From Bacteroidales bacterium (GTDB lineage: Bacteria; Bacteroidota; Bacteroidia; Bacteroidales; F082), in NCBI GenBank assembly GCA_017630195.1, contig JAGBVS010000043.1:1-42049 (forward strand): 42,049 nt of DNA. The letters run 5' to 3'. The notes below the pieces were generated by a model. The model was not told the origin of the DNA. It was given only the letters and a program-made list of their open reading frames with translations, and made no database searches. A program made the translations under genes and the position numbers. Positions 17,669-26,032 of the stretch are shown here, piece by piece (position 1 is the first letter of the stretch; each line of letters opens with the position of its first letter).

Positions 17669-18055
17669 ATGGCAACTATTTTTTCAAGAATAATTAACGG
17701 TGAAATACCTTGCTATAAAATAGCTGAAAACGAAAAATTCTTCGCTTTCCTCGATATCAATCCATTGATGAAAGGTCATACACTTGTTATTCCTAAAAAA
17801 GAAGTAGATTATATTTTCGACATTGAAGATAATGATCTCGGAGAAATGATGATATTTGCTAAGCAAATAGCAAGTAAAATCAAGGATGTTATTCCTTGTG
17901 TTAAAGTCGGTGTAGCGGTGATTGGTCTCGAAGTGCCTCATGCTCACATCCACCTCGTCCCTATGCAAAAAGAAGGTGATTTGGACTTTAAGCGCGCTAA
18001 ACTACAACTCTCACAAGAAGAATTCTTAGAGATACAAAAACAATTAGCGTTTTAA
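17669..18055 (+). CDS. HIT-family nucleotide hydrolase/transferase
   Basis: The protein has 128 residues. The histidine triad is HAHIH at 91-95, followed by LVPM, where the middle His of the triad is the expected nucleophile. The N-terminal signature SRIINGEIPCYKIAE and FAFLDINPLMKGHTLVIPK are typical of the HINT branch, which hydrolyses purine nucleotide phosphoramidates. The natural substrate in bacteria is uncertain. The greA-HIT order is, from memory, common in Bacteroidetes. It ends before a bidirectional hairpin shared with the convergent DUF5686 gene. Confidence 0.95.
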   Translation: MATIFSRIINGEIPCYKIAENEKFFAFLDINPLMKGHTLVIPKKEVDYIFDIEDNDLGEMMIFAKQIASKIKDVIPCVKVGVAVIGLEVPHAHIHLVPMQKEGDLDFKRAKLQLSQEEFLEIQKQLAF

Positions 18056-18060
18056 TACAA

Positions 18061-18130
18061 AACTCATAAAATAAGAAACTCAAAAACTCAGAAAATTCGA
18101 TTTTTAATTCTGGGTTTTTGAGTTTTTTTA
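18061..18130. terminator. Bidirectional terminator built from octamer words
   Basis: The left arm (about 18076-18097) and right arm (about 18106-18125) form a long AT-rich hairpin between two convergent genes. The left arm is a run of degenerate 8-bp words (AACTCATA at 18061, AACTCAAA at 18077, AACTCAGA at 18085). The right arm has the inverted words ending in TTTTGAGT. This is the octamer word architecture used as a terminator. Confidence 0.7.
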
Positions 18131-18133
18131 TGC

Positions 18134-20494
18134 TTAAAAATTGAATCCTGCACTTAATTTTAAAGTGAAATTATCAGAAACCTTGTCAAATGAATAAGGC
18201 CCATAACGGTAAAAGATTCCTAATCCTAATTTATTAAACATTGTCTTGATAATACTATCAATGACTATTCCGCTTTCGTAATATCCCTTACTTAAATCTT
18301 TTAAATCATAGTTGTTCTCATTGCTTAATTTGCCCCATGCAATGTTGGTGACTAAGATTAGTTCAGGATGGAAATTCTTAAAATCTATTAACAGATTTCT
18401 GAAGTTATGCGAGAAAAATAATGCAGCGAATCTGTCACAGAAAAACTCCTCTGGTCGCATCGTATTGAAATTGTCTGTGCTGTATAATTCGAATTTTCCT
18501 TTGTTGCTTCCAAAAATGTTGAATAAATCTGTAATAGGAGCGACTCCGCTGATATATCCTAATTGTGCAGTCATTGTAGTGGTGCCGACATATCGTGTAT
18601 CTTTGCTTCCTTTAAATTGTAATTCCGCTTTGTCGAAATTGTATGGACTTCCAAATATATCTTTTAAGTTTTTCTGATATGAAACCCAGATGACTGGATT
18701 TGGAATGCCTTCTGTTCTTAACTTGTTTCCATCTCTTGCAAACTTCTCATTGAAAGCTATCCTCAATACAAAATCCAAAGTGCTTAATCTGTATGTGGTA
18801 GTCTCTTCCCAATTAAAAGGTGTTTTGTCGGCGACTTCAAAGTTGACGAATCCTTTGATGTATTTGTTAAAATATGTTGAATAATTGGCAGAAATACTAT
18901 TGTTCAATGATGTCGCATTAACATAAAAGAGTTTGTAGTCTGATGGGTCGAAGATGTTAGTCTTGCTTTCGAAACCATAATCTCCTAATCTCTCGAATTT
19001 ATGTTCGGCGGAAAACTTCAGTTTCATGTCTTTTGAACCTAATAAATTAATGTCCAAATTGCCTCCGTAATTGAATTCTTTTGCCTTAAACCAATAGTTT
19101 CCGTATCCGCCTAAGGAAACAATTTTAGATACTTTCTCGTTGGTGTTTAACCCTAATCCGAGCATAAAACCGTTGCCGATGTTATAATCAATGATATTGT
19201 CGAAATTAAGATTAATGAAACCAATAGGTATTTCATTATCCATTAATGAATTTATATATTCGAAGACATTGTCAAAGTTGAAGTTTATTTCTTTAAATGC
19301 GTTTTCTATATATTTGTAAGTCGCTTCCAATCGTTCTTCATCGAGTTTTTCATAACGATAATATTTTATTACATCATCATGGTTTTCCACATTTTCGCTG
19401 ACCGAATAATCGCTCATGTCGAAAATATTCTTGTCTATTTCTTTGTTTATTTCTATTTCGCTGATATAACTCTTTCCGATGCCGCATAAGATTCCGTCGG
19501 TGTTAGCATCGACGGCTCCTTCTAAAACGATTTTCATGTTGGTGTTAAGTTGCTTTGGGAACCATGCGCCATCAACTTTTTCATATAATTGTTGAATGTC
19601 GATGCTAAAAATATCCTGTTTGTTAGGTTCCGCTTTAATATTCTGAATCGCCCAATTGTCGGAGTTGATTGTCATCGTTCCTCTCAAGGAATTGAAAGTC
19701 GTGTTTTTGTAAGGCGCAAATGCGATGGTGAAAATACTGTCATTTTCTTCTGTTTTATAAGCCGATTCAAGATAGAATATATATTTATTGTGACTTCCTT
19801 TGCTTATAGGATTGACATATTTTTTATTGTTTATCGTGACTAAGTCTTCTTGAAAACCAATGCTTTGGATATTTTCTATAAGATAAACTCCGTTAGAATT
19901 GTTTAGTCCGGATACCTTTTTGGCAAGAATAATCTTTTTGTTTTTATTTGGTTTTTGATAATATTGTTCCGAGACGGTCTCCATCACCATGAGGTCGTTG
20001 TTTCTAAATTCCTGACGTAGTTCATCGTTAGGAGAGAGGTTGCTCGTGTCAACGGTGAAAATCATATTGTCGTACATCTTATAATGATAAGAGTCGAGAC
20101 TCTTCGGATTGTTGGAATCTCTATATTTAAAGACACTGTCGATGATACGGTTGGCAGGATTTTTTGTTCCGTCAATCACGATTTCCGACAATTCGATGTT
20201 TTGTGGTTTTAGTCTTACTGAAATATTATTTTCACCTTCAATGATGTCAACTTTCTTTTTCTCATAACCGACAAAAGAGAATGTGAGGCTTTTTATTCCC
20301 TCTTTGCTTTTAATGGTGAAATTGCCATCGATGTCGGATGTAGTGCCGAGAGTTCCGTTTTCATTGACGACAATATTCACGAAAGCCAATTTCTCTTTAG
20401 AAGCCTCATCCGTCACGGTGCCACTGATGAAATTCTGACCGCTAATTTCCAGAAATAATAATGACAGTAATATTAATACAATGAATCTTCTCAT
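18134..20494 (-). CDS. DUF5686 outer-membrane protein with CarboxypepD_reg-like domain
   Basis: The protein has 786 residues. The signal peptide (about 1-19, ending ISGQ) precedes a CarboxypepD_reg-like domain at about 21-97 (FISGTVTDEASKEKLAFVNI, then FVGYEKKKVDI). The DUF5686 region begins near RIIDSVFKYRDSNNP and continues through a predicted beta-barrel, with GYGNYWFKAKEF and SAEHKFERLGD, to a C-terminal Phe (LKLSAGFNF). The family is widespread in Bacteroidetes and its function is unknown. The domain order resembles a TonB receptor without the plug. It probably follows the MazG-like gene in one transcript, after a 41-bp spacer carrying a heptamer element. Family assignment is confident. 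Confidence 0.88.
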   Translation of the reverse strand: MRRFIVLILLSLLFLEISGQNFISGTVTDEASKEKLAFVNIVVNENGTLGTTSDIDGNFTIKSKEGIKSLTFSFVGYEKKKVDIIEGENNISVRLKPQNIELSEIVIDGTKNPANRIIDSVFKYRDSNNPKSLDSYHYKMYDNMIFTVDTSNLSPNDELRQEFRNNDLMVMETVSEQYYQKPNKNKKIILAKKVSGLNNSNGVYLIENIQSIGFQEDLVTINNKKYVNPISKGSHNKYIFYLESAYKTEENDSIFTIAFAPYKNTTFNSLRGTMTINSDNWAIQNIKAEPNKQDIFSIDIQQLYEKVDGAWFPKQLNTNMKIVLEGAVDANTDGILCGIGKSYISEIEINKEIDKNIFDMSDYSVSENVENHDDVIKYYRYEKLDEERLEATYKYIENAFKEINFNFDNVFEYINSLMDNEIPIGFINLNFDNIIDYNIGNGFMLGLGLNTNEKVSKIVSLGGYGNYWFKAKEFNYGGNLDINLLGSKDMKLKFSAEHKFERLGDYGFESKTNIFDPSDYKLFYVNATSLNNSISANYSTYFNKYIKGFVNFEVADKTPFNWEETTTYRLSTLDFVLRIAFNEKFARDGNKLRTEGIPNPVIWVSYQKNLKDIFGSPYNFDKAELQFKGSKDTRYVGTTTMTAQLGYISGVAPITDLFNIFGSNKGKFELYSTDNFNTMRPEEFFCDRFAALFFSHNFRNLLIDFKNFHPELILVTNIAWGKLSNENNYDLKDLSKGYYESGIVIDSIIKTMFNKLGLGIFYRYGPYSFDKVSDNFTLKLSAGFNF

Positions 20495-20520
20495 ACTTTT
20501 ATTTTATAATGTCAACAGCC

Positions 20521-20548
20521 TTTAGTCCTTAGTCTTTAGCCTTTAGTC
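20521..20548. repeat. Four-word heptamer repeat overlapping the 3' end of the MazG-like gene
   Basis: Four 7-bp words TTTAGTC, CTTAGTC, TTTAGCC, TTTAGTC, 28 bp in total. On the minus strand its right part is read as the last codons and the stop of the MazG-like gene, whose coding region ends at 20536. The rest forms most of the spacer before the DUF5686 gene. Confidence 0.75.
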
Positions 20549-20871
20549 ATCAATTTCTCATTATTCTTATGTCTTTCTTTATCTCGATTTGTCTTTTTAT
20601 CTAAATTTTTTTTGAGGGCTTCAGTTAGGTTAACACCTGTCTGATTGGCGAGGCAGATAAGCACGAATAAGACATCGGCCATTTCATCGGCGAGATTATG
20701 TTGCTTGTCAGATTCTTTGAACGATTGTTCGCCGTATTTTCTTGCTATTATTCTTGCTAATTCTCCGACTTCCTCAGTGAGCAGAGCCATGTTTGTCAGT
20801 TCATTAAAATAACGCACACCGATTGTGTTAATCCATTCGTCAACTATTTTTTGAGCTTCTTCTATTGTCAT
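20536..20871 (-). CDS. MazG-like nucleotide pyrophosphohydrolase
   Basis: The protein has 111 residues. It has the MazG metal-binding pattern: EEVGELAR at about 33-40 and DEMADVLFVLI at about 62-72. It should hydrolyse nucleoside triphosphates to monophosphate and pyrophosphate, as a house-cleaning enzyme. The family core ends with KKTNRDKERHKNN. The last codons and the stop (M-T-K-G-stop) come from the repeat element at 20521-20548, so the natural C-terminus has been rewritten. The start at 20871 has a good -7 box at 20887-20894. It is divergent from the RNA methyltransferase gene. Confidence 0.92.
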   Translation of the reverse strand: MTIEEAQKIVDEWINTIGVRYFNELTNMALLTEEVGELARIIARKYGEQSFKESDKQHNLADEMADVLFVLICLANQTGVNLTEALKKNLDKKTNRDKERHKNNEKLMTKG

Positions 20872-20886
20872 GATATATATTTTTCA

Positions 20887-20894
20887 CAAAGTTA
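20887..20894 (-). promoter_or_regulatory. -7 promoter box of the MazG-like gene
   Basis: The minus-strand reading is TAACTTTG, a full TAnnTTTG match 16 bp upstream of the ATG at 20871. It shares the 92-bp divergent spacer with the promoter at 20938-20945. Confidence 0.5.
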
Positions 20895-20937
20895 AAAAAA
20901 TCAGAAATTCAATATCTAATAAAGCCAGAAAAAAACT

Positions 20938-20945
20938 TACATTTG
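20938..20945 (+). promoter_or_regulatory. -7 promoter box of the THUMP methyltransferase gene
   Basis: TACATTTG matches TAnnTTTG and lies 18 bp before the GTG start at 20964, so the transcript has a leader of about 12 nt. No clear -33 box is seen. Confidence 0.5.
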
Positions 20946-20963
20946 CAAAAAAAATATTAAGAC

Positions 20964-22139
20964 GTGGAAAATACTTTTACTTTAGTAGCAAAGACATTAC
21001 CAGGATTTGAACAACTCTTGGCAGAAGAATTAGCTGCATTAGGAGCAGAGAATATTAATATATTATATCGTGCTGTAAGTTTCGATGCCGACAAGGCTTT
21101 GATGTACAAAGCGAATTATTGTCTTCGTACCGCATTGCGTATTTTAAAACCGATTCATACTTTCGTGGCTCGTAACGAGTTAATGTTATATAAGAAGATT
21201 TTTGAAATCAAATGGCACGAGATTTTCGGCATTGAAGAGACATTTGCCATTGATGCCGTTGTAAGTGGAAATTATTTCACGCATTCACAATATGCAGCGC
21301 TTAAAGTTAAAGACGCCATCGCTGATGAGTTTAGACAGAAATATGGTGCACGTCCTTCTGTTGACACAGAGAATCCAGATTTGAGAATCAATATTCATAT
21401 AGATAACGAAAAGGTTACACTTTCTTTTGACAGTTCCGGCGACTCTTTGCACAAGAGAGGCTATCGTAAAGCTGTCGATAAGGCTCCTATGAACGAGGTG
21501 CTTGCAGCAGGTCTTATCAAGATGACGGGCTGGAAAGGCGACAAGAATTTCGTCGATTGCATGTGCGGCTCTGCTACTATTCCAATTGAAGCAGCGATGT
21601 TAGCCATGAATATTCCGGCAGGTTATTTCAGAGAAAATTACGGTTTCATGAAATGGCACGACTTCGATGAAAAATTATGGAAAAAAATCAGACAGGCAGC
21701 CGATGACGAAATATGCGACTGTGATTATGAAATCATGGCTTCCGACCATTCAGCGAAAGCCGTACAGATTGCCAAATCTAACATCCAAGGCGCACACTTG
21801 TCGCACGACATCACCCTTCTTCAACAAGATATGTTCGAGATGACTCCGCCGGAAGCTCCGGGTATCTTGCTCATCAACCCTCCTTATGGCGAACGTCTCG
21901 AAGAAAAAGACATTGTAAATCTTTATAAGAACATCGGCAACACTTTGAAACGTAACTTCAAAGGTTATGAAGCTTGGGTTATAAGCAGCAATATAGAAGT
22001 TTTGAAACTCATAGGATTGAAACCATCAAAGAAGATAGAGGTTTATAACGGCTCCTTGGATTGTCGTTTCTATAAGTTCGAAATCTTTGAAGGCTCTTAT
22101 AAAGATATGAAAACTAGAAAAACTGAAAAAAAAGATTAA
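20964..22139 (+). CDS. THUMP-domain class I SAM-dependent RNA methyltransferase (RlmL N-domain/YpsC type)
   Basis: The protein has 391 residues with a GTG start. The N-terminal ferredoxin-like/THUMP region (about 1-155) has LVAKTLPGFEQLLAEEL and FAIDAVVSGNYFTHSQYAALK. The methyltransferase domain has HKRGYRKAVDKAPMNEVLAA and FVDCMCGSATIPIEAAMLA for SAM binding. The catalytic motif NPPYGERL starts at about residue 305. By family it should make N2-methylguanosine in 23S rRNA; the exact site is not shown by the sequence. The C-terminal tail is Lys-rich, from an A-rich near-repeat. Its TAA stop shares the palindromic TTAA with the stop of the convergent gene. Confidence 0.93.
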   Translation: MENTFTLVAKTLPGFEQLLAEELAALGAENINILYRAVSFDADKALMYKANYCLRTALRILKPIHTFVARNELMLYKKIFEIKWHEIFGIEETFAIDAVVSGNYFTHSQYAALKVKDAIADEFRQKYGARPSVDTENPDLRINIHIDNEKVTLSFDSSGDSLHKRGYRKAVDKAPMNEVLAAGLIKMTGWKGDKNFVDCMCGSATIPIEAAMLAMNIPAGYFRENYGFMKWHDFDEKLWKKIRQAADDEICDCDYEIMASDHSAKAVQIAKSNIQGAHLSHDITLLQQDMFEMTPPEAPGILLINPPYGERLEEKDIVNLYKNIGNTLKRNFKGYEAWVISSNIEVLKLIGLKPSKKIEVYNGSLDCRFYKFEIFEGSYKDMKTRKTEKKD

Positions 22140-23287
22140 TTTAGGTTCGCAGATTTAAGTTCTGATAGAGTTTCTTCTACGAATTTATATGTGCCTCTGT
22201 GCCATTGATGACCGCATGAATAGAATACAACAAAGTCACTGTTTAAGATACTTTCAAGAGCATTGATTTCTTGTTTATTGTATTCATGCTTGTCAAAACC
22301 TTTGTAAACGGTCGAGTTATAGTACCATATTTCTATGTCCTCGAATAATTCCCTTATATTGAAACGTCTTTCTAATTCCCATATGAAGGAGTCACCTATA
22401 AATAAAACTTTGGGTTTTCTTGAGGATTCGTCATGTTCGATATTTATGTCGAATATGTAATCGTGGTTTTTGTTTTTTATGTGGCACATAAGATTCAAAA
22501 TACCTTCGTCGTAAGTCCATTTTTTGTTGCCTTTAATAGGTTCTCCGTATTTTATTTTAGGAATGCCGAAGTCGTTCAGTGCGTTCATAAATCTGAATAA
22601 GGAGTCGAAACCATATACTGCGGAGAAATCCCAGTGTGTGTCAATCGTTGGAAATATCTGAATGTCAATAGTGTCGCGCATTGATTTATACCATTTTGTC
22701 ATTTCTATATTAGGGAATCCTTCTTCGTTTAATCGTTTGTCATAATATTCAAAAACATTGATACACTTTCTAAGAGTGTCTTTGGGAAGATATTCGGGAT
22801 AAACGAAAGCTTTGTCAGGAGCCATGAATGACAAAAATTCGATATTGTGTTTTTTTAATATTTCTCTTAGTTCACACATCATGCTGATGTTTTTCTCGTA
22901 ATTTTCAATTGCTTCATCTTCACTGTCAAACCATTTATATAATTCTTTTCCATAATATTCATCTACGCCAGCCCAATAATAAAACCAGTTACCTTTTCCA
23001 TGAGCAAAACTGTTGTTGTAAGTTTTTTTGTAGAAAGTCCATAAGTATTGATTATACAATCTTATTGCAGGTTCTCTAAACCCCATGTTTTCGGAAATGT
23101 AATTTTCTAATGAAATCTGGTATTTTCCTTTTTTTAAAGAATCTGTTGAAAAGGCAGGAAATTCCGTTTTTGTAGTAACGCCTCTTAAAGCTTTTACTTT
23201 AAATAATTTAGTATGTTCTTGTATCATTGGTAAAAATAAGAATACCAACAGAATGCCGAATAATATTGTGCAAGATTTGTTTTTCAT
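22136..23287 (-). CDS. AlgJ/DHHW-type SGNH-like protein of a glycan O-acetylation operon
   Basis: The protein has 383 residues. It has one N-terminal membrane anchor (about 8-22) and a periplasmic SGNH-like domain. The motifs are DTHW at 216-219 and GDSF at 298-301 (VLFIGDSFIWELE), which match the Asp-His and Ser blocks of AlgJ/AlgX-type O-acetyltransferases. MAPDKAFVYPEYLP and SENMGFREPAIRLYN are further family features. It overlaps the MBOAT gene by one base (TGATG), so the pair is coupled. The two should transfer acetyl groups across the membrane to a surface polysaccharide. The acceptor glycan is unknown. Confidence 0.88.
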   Translation of the reverse strand: MKNKSCTILFGILLVFLFLPMIQEHTKLFKVKALRGVTTKTEFPAFSTDSLKKGKYQISLENYISENMGFREPAIRLYNQYLWTFYKKTYNNSFAHGKGNWFYYWAGVDEYYGKELYKWFDSEDEAIENYEKNISMMCELREILKKHNIEFLSFMAPDKAFVYPEYLPKDTLRKCINVFEYYDKRLNEEGFPNIEMTKWYKSMRDTIDIQIFPTIDTHWDFSAVYGFDSLFRFMNALNDFGIPKIKYGEPIKGNKKWTYDEGILNLMCHIKNKNHDYIFDINIEHDESSRKPKVLFIGDSFIWELERRFNIRELFEDIEIWYYNSTVYKGFDKHEYNKQEINALESILNSDFVVFYSCGHQWHRGTYKFVEETLSELKSANLN

Positions 23288-24756
23288 CAGAATCTGAAAT
23301 AAATGAATGGACTGAAGCCTGTTGCGTTAAGAGCACCTAAGCAGAAAATGAAACCTAATATTGATAATACGAAAGCAGTGATATGTTGTTTTGTATTATA
23401 TTCTGTGAAATAAACTTTCTCCTGCCATCTCAGACCGAATTTGCTGAGTGTGATGAATGAGAAGCAAGCAGCGATAATCATCGTGGTGTAGAAGTGAGGG
23501 TTGTCGGAGAAGTGGAATGCAGTGAAGTCGAAGGCGAACAGACGTTTGATGAAGAGCCAAGAGAGGTCTATTCTTTCGATGCGGAAGAAGCAGCGTGTCA
23601 GGACTATTATCGCGAATGTTATTATTACAGAAGGTAACCTTCCTAATTTGTTGAGCCATCTGACGAGGAAGAGTTTGTCGGCGCAGATGAAGATGCCTTG
23701 CAATGCTCCGTAGATTACGAAGTTCCATGCGGCGCCATGCCATAATCCTGAGATTAGGAAACAGAACCATAAGTTGAAATATTTTCTTGCTTCTGTCTTG
23801 ACTCGGCTTCCGCCCAATGGAAAATATAAATAGTTTTTGATGAAGACGCTGAATGTCTGATGCCATCTGCGCCAAAATTCTGAGATAGAAGTCGAGACGT
23901 AAGGGTTGTCGAAGTTCTCAGGGAAACGGAATCCCAACATTCTGCCGAGACCAATGGCCATGTCGGAATAACCGGCGAAGTCGAAATATATCTGGAAGGT
24001 GAAAGCGAGGATGACAATCCAGGCTGTCGTTGAGTCTAAGGAAGCTATTTTGTTTGTGATATCTTGAAGCTGTCCCGATGTCAGTATGTCATAATTGGAA
24101 GGCCCTAATATTTTGTCAACCTGAAATCCTATGACATCGGCTATCAATATCTTCTTGGAGAGACCCAAGACGAAACGGTAGAAGCCATGAAGTCTGTCGC
24201 TCATCAACGATTCACGTTCTCTTATTTGGTCGGCTATGTCGCAATAACGTATTATAGGACCGGCTACTAATTGAGGAAACATGGTGATGTAGAGCATATA
24301 ATCGGAGAGTTTCTTCATCGGCTCATTGATGCCTCTATAGGTGTCTAAGGTGTATGTCACGCTTTGGAATGAGAAGAAAGAAATGCCTATAGGGAGCAGT
24401 ATCTTCATCCATTCGACAGGTTCTTTTCCGAAGAGACCTGCGATGAAGTTGAAGTTCTGCATAGTGAAGTTGCCATATTTATAAAAGAACAGAAGTCCGA
24501 AGCTGATGAAGATGGAAATTCCGCATAGTATCTTTTTAGTGAGAGGCTTTTCTGATTTATGCATATATCTCACTAAATAGAAGTTGGCGATGTTGGAGAC
24601 GATGAGTTGAATCACAAACTCAGGAGCGCCGTATGCATAAAATATCAACGATGCCAAGAGCAGTGTGTAGTTGCGTAGTTTCCTCGGTGTGATGAAATAA
24701 ATAGCGAGGAATATCGGCAAGAAATAAAGTAAAAAGACGTTGCTACTGAATACCAT
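23287..24756 (-). CDS. MBOAT-family O-acyltransferase (AlgI-like)
   Basis: The protein has 489 residues with about ten or more membrane helices. The MBOAT core shows FRFPENFDNPYVSTSISEFW, RRWHQTFSVFIKNYLYFPLGG and the catalytic His at about 340 in GLWHGAAWNF. MBOAT proteins of this type move acetyl groups from acetyl-CoA in the cytosol to the periplasmic side for a partner such as the downstream AlgJ-like protein. It starts 10 bp after the epimerase gene, which suggests a three-gene operon read from about 25870 to 22136. Confidence 0.95.
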   Translation of the reverse strand: MVFSSNVFLLYFLPIFLAIYFITPRKLRNYTLLLASLIFYAYGAPEFVIQLIVSNIANFYLVRYMHKSEKPLTKKILCGISIFISFGLLFFYKYGNFTMQNFNFIAGLFGKEPVEWMKILLPIGISFFSFQSVTYTLDTYRGINEPMKKLSDYMLYITMFPQLVAGPIIRYCDIADQIRERESLMSDRLHGFYRFVLGLSKKILIADVIGFQVDKILGPSNYDILTSGQLQDITNKIASLDSTTAWIVILAFTFQIYFDFAGYSDMAIGLGRMLGFRFPENFDNPYVSTSISEFWRRWHQTFSVFIKNYLYFPLGGSRVKTEARKYFNLWFCFLISGLWHGAAWNFVIYGALQGIFICADKLFLVRWLNKLGRLPSVIITFAIIVLTRCFFRIERIDLSWLFIKRLFAFDFTAFHFSDNPHFYTTMIIAACFSFITLSKFGLRWQEKVYFTEYNTKQHITAFVLSILGFIFCLGALNATGFSPFIYFRF

Positions 24757-24766
24757 GGTTTGTTGT

Positions 24767-25801
24767 TTATTTTTCTTCTGTTAGAAAAATATTGCAGATT
24801 TCTTTGATGCTGTCCTGTATAGGAGTGAATTTGAAGTCGAGTTCTTCTATGATTTTTTTTGAAGAATAAGAGTATTTTCTTGTCGCTGTCCTTGCTGTCT
24901 CCTTGGTGATGAGAGGCTTTTTGCCTTGAAGTTTGCCTATGAGCCAGAAGATGCGCCATGCTATTTCGCTGAGTGATTTTCCCACTTTGATGTAGGGAGC
25001 TTTTACGTTAAAGTTTTCAGCCATGAGGTTGAAGAGTCTTTCGTATGAGATAAGAGCTCCGTTGAGGCAGTAGCGTTGTCCGAATTTTTCGTTTTCCATC
25101 AGTGCTATCATGGCGCGTGCCACGTCTTTCACATCGACGAAGCCGTTGATGCCGGTGGTGTAGAACGGGAAACCTTTGGCTATGGTGGTGAACAACTCGC
25201 AGCTGCTTGAGTCCCAGCGACCTGCTCCTAATATGAGAGAAGGATTGACTATGGTGGCGTTGAGCCCTTCTGCAATTCCGCGCCATACTTCCATCTCCGC
25301 TTCATGTTTGGAGATGGCATAGATACTATTGTTCTTCGACTGCGACCACGGCGAATTTTCATCGATAGGCTCGCCTTCGAGGGAACGTCCTAAGGCAGCG
25401 ATTGAGCTGACGTGACAGAATTTCTTAACTCCGCAGTGTAAGGCGGCATTGACCATGTTGGTCGTTCCTCCTACGTTGACGGTCATGAGACTCTTCTTGT
25501 CGTTAGGGTTGAAGGAGACGACGGCAGCACAGTGATAAACTTCATCAACATCTTTCATCGCATCTTCGAGAATGTCGTAGTCGGTGACGTCGCCATATAC
25601 GAATTCTATGTTGTCGGGAATTTCGTTGAAACCGTATCGTTTTAACACTCTGTTTAATAACGATAAATCACTGTTCTTGCGACATAATAGTTTAATGGTT
25701 GACAAAGCTTTTTGCCTTTCGTCTTTTGCCTTTTGTCTTTTAATCAACTCCGCAACCAAATGAGAGCCTACCAATCCTGTACAGCCTGTGATGAAAATCA
25801 T
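24767..25801 (-). CDS. NAD(P)-dependent epimerase/SDR-family protein with a repeat-derived insertion
   Basis: The protein has 344 residues. The Rossmann motif GCTGLVG lies at 6-12, the conserved VSSIAALG with Ser follows, and the catalytic pair is Y161 and K165 in YAISK. The family resembles dihydroflavonol-reductase-like extended SDRs that act on sugars or sterol-like substrates; its actual substrate is unknown. Between helix 1 and strand 2, where relatives usually have a short turn, this protein has about a dozen basic and polar residues (QKAKDERQKALST). The heptamer element at 25710-25737 encodes most of them. It is first gene of the operon with the MBOAT and AlgJ-like proteins, so a link to surface glycans is likely. 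Confidence 0.9.
   Translation of the reverse strand: MIFITGCTGLVGSHLVAELIKRQKAKDERQKALSTIKLLCRKNSDLSLLNRVLKRYGFNEIPDNIEFVYGDVTDYDILEDAMKDVDEVYHCAAVVSFNPNDKKSLMTVNVGGTTNMVNAALHCGVKKFCHVSSIAALGRSLEGEPIDENSPWSQSKNNSIYAISKHEAEMEVWRGIAEGLNATIVNPSLILGAGRWDSSSCELFTTIAKGFPFYTTGINGFVDVKDVARAMIALMENEKFGQRYCLNGALISYERLFNLMAENFNVKAPYIKVGKSLSEIAWRIFWLIGKLQGKKPLITKETARTATRKYSYSSKKIIEELDFKFTPIQDSIKEICNIFLTEEK
25710..25737. repeat. Four-word heptamer repeat inside the epimerase coding region
   Basis: Words TTTTGCC, TTTCGTC, TTTTGCC, TTTTGTC, 28 bp. It is read in frame on the minus strand as Lys/Asp/Arg/Gln-rich residues. The words are the same type as at 1281-1308 and 20521-20548. Confidence 0.75.
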
Positions 25802-25866
25802 GATTTATGTGTTTTGAGCCTTAAAACTTGAATTTTTAACTTGTTAAAATTGAAATTATTTTTGTG

Positions 25867-25874
25867 CAAATATA
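25867..25874 (-). promoter_or_regulatory. -7 promoter box of the epimerase-MBOAT-AlgJ operon
   Basis: The minus-strand reading is TATATTTG, a full TAnnTTTG match, giving a leader of about 58 nt before the ATG at 25801. It is divergent from the promoter at 25993-26000. Confidence 0.55.
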
Positions 25875-25971
25875 CGAATTTAGAATGATGGTAAAAACTC
25901 GCAATTGAAATCTCATAACTTATTACTCGTATTTCATTGCTAATAAATGTAATTTTACATAAGTTATTATG

Positions 25972-26000
25972 TTGTTATTCGTTTATTTTTTCTATTTTTG
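25972..26000 (+). promoter_or_regulatory. Promoter of the repeat-containing lipoprotein gene
   Basis: The -7 box TATTTTTG lies at 25993-26000, with TTG at 25972-25974 spaced 18 bp upstream. The leader is about 25 nt. Confidence 0.5.
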
Positions 26001-26032
26001 CGAATCGTATTTAATATTTAAATTTAACAATT

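Noticed and set aside
23396-24017. Overlapping minus-strand frames inside the MBOAT gene
   Set aside because: They are shadow frames with Arg/Leu/His-rich composition and no motif, lying entirely within a well-supported membrane protein gene.
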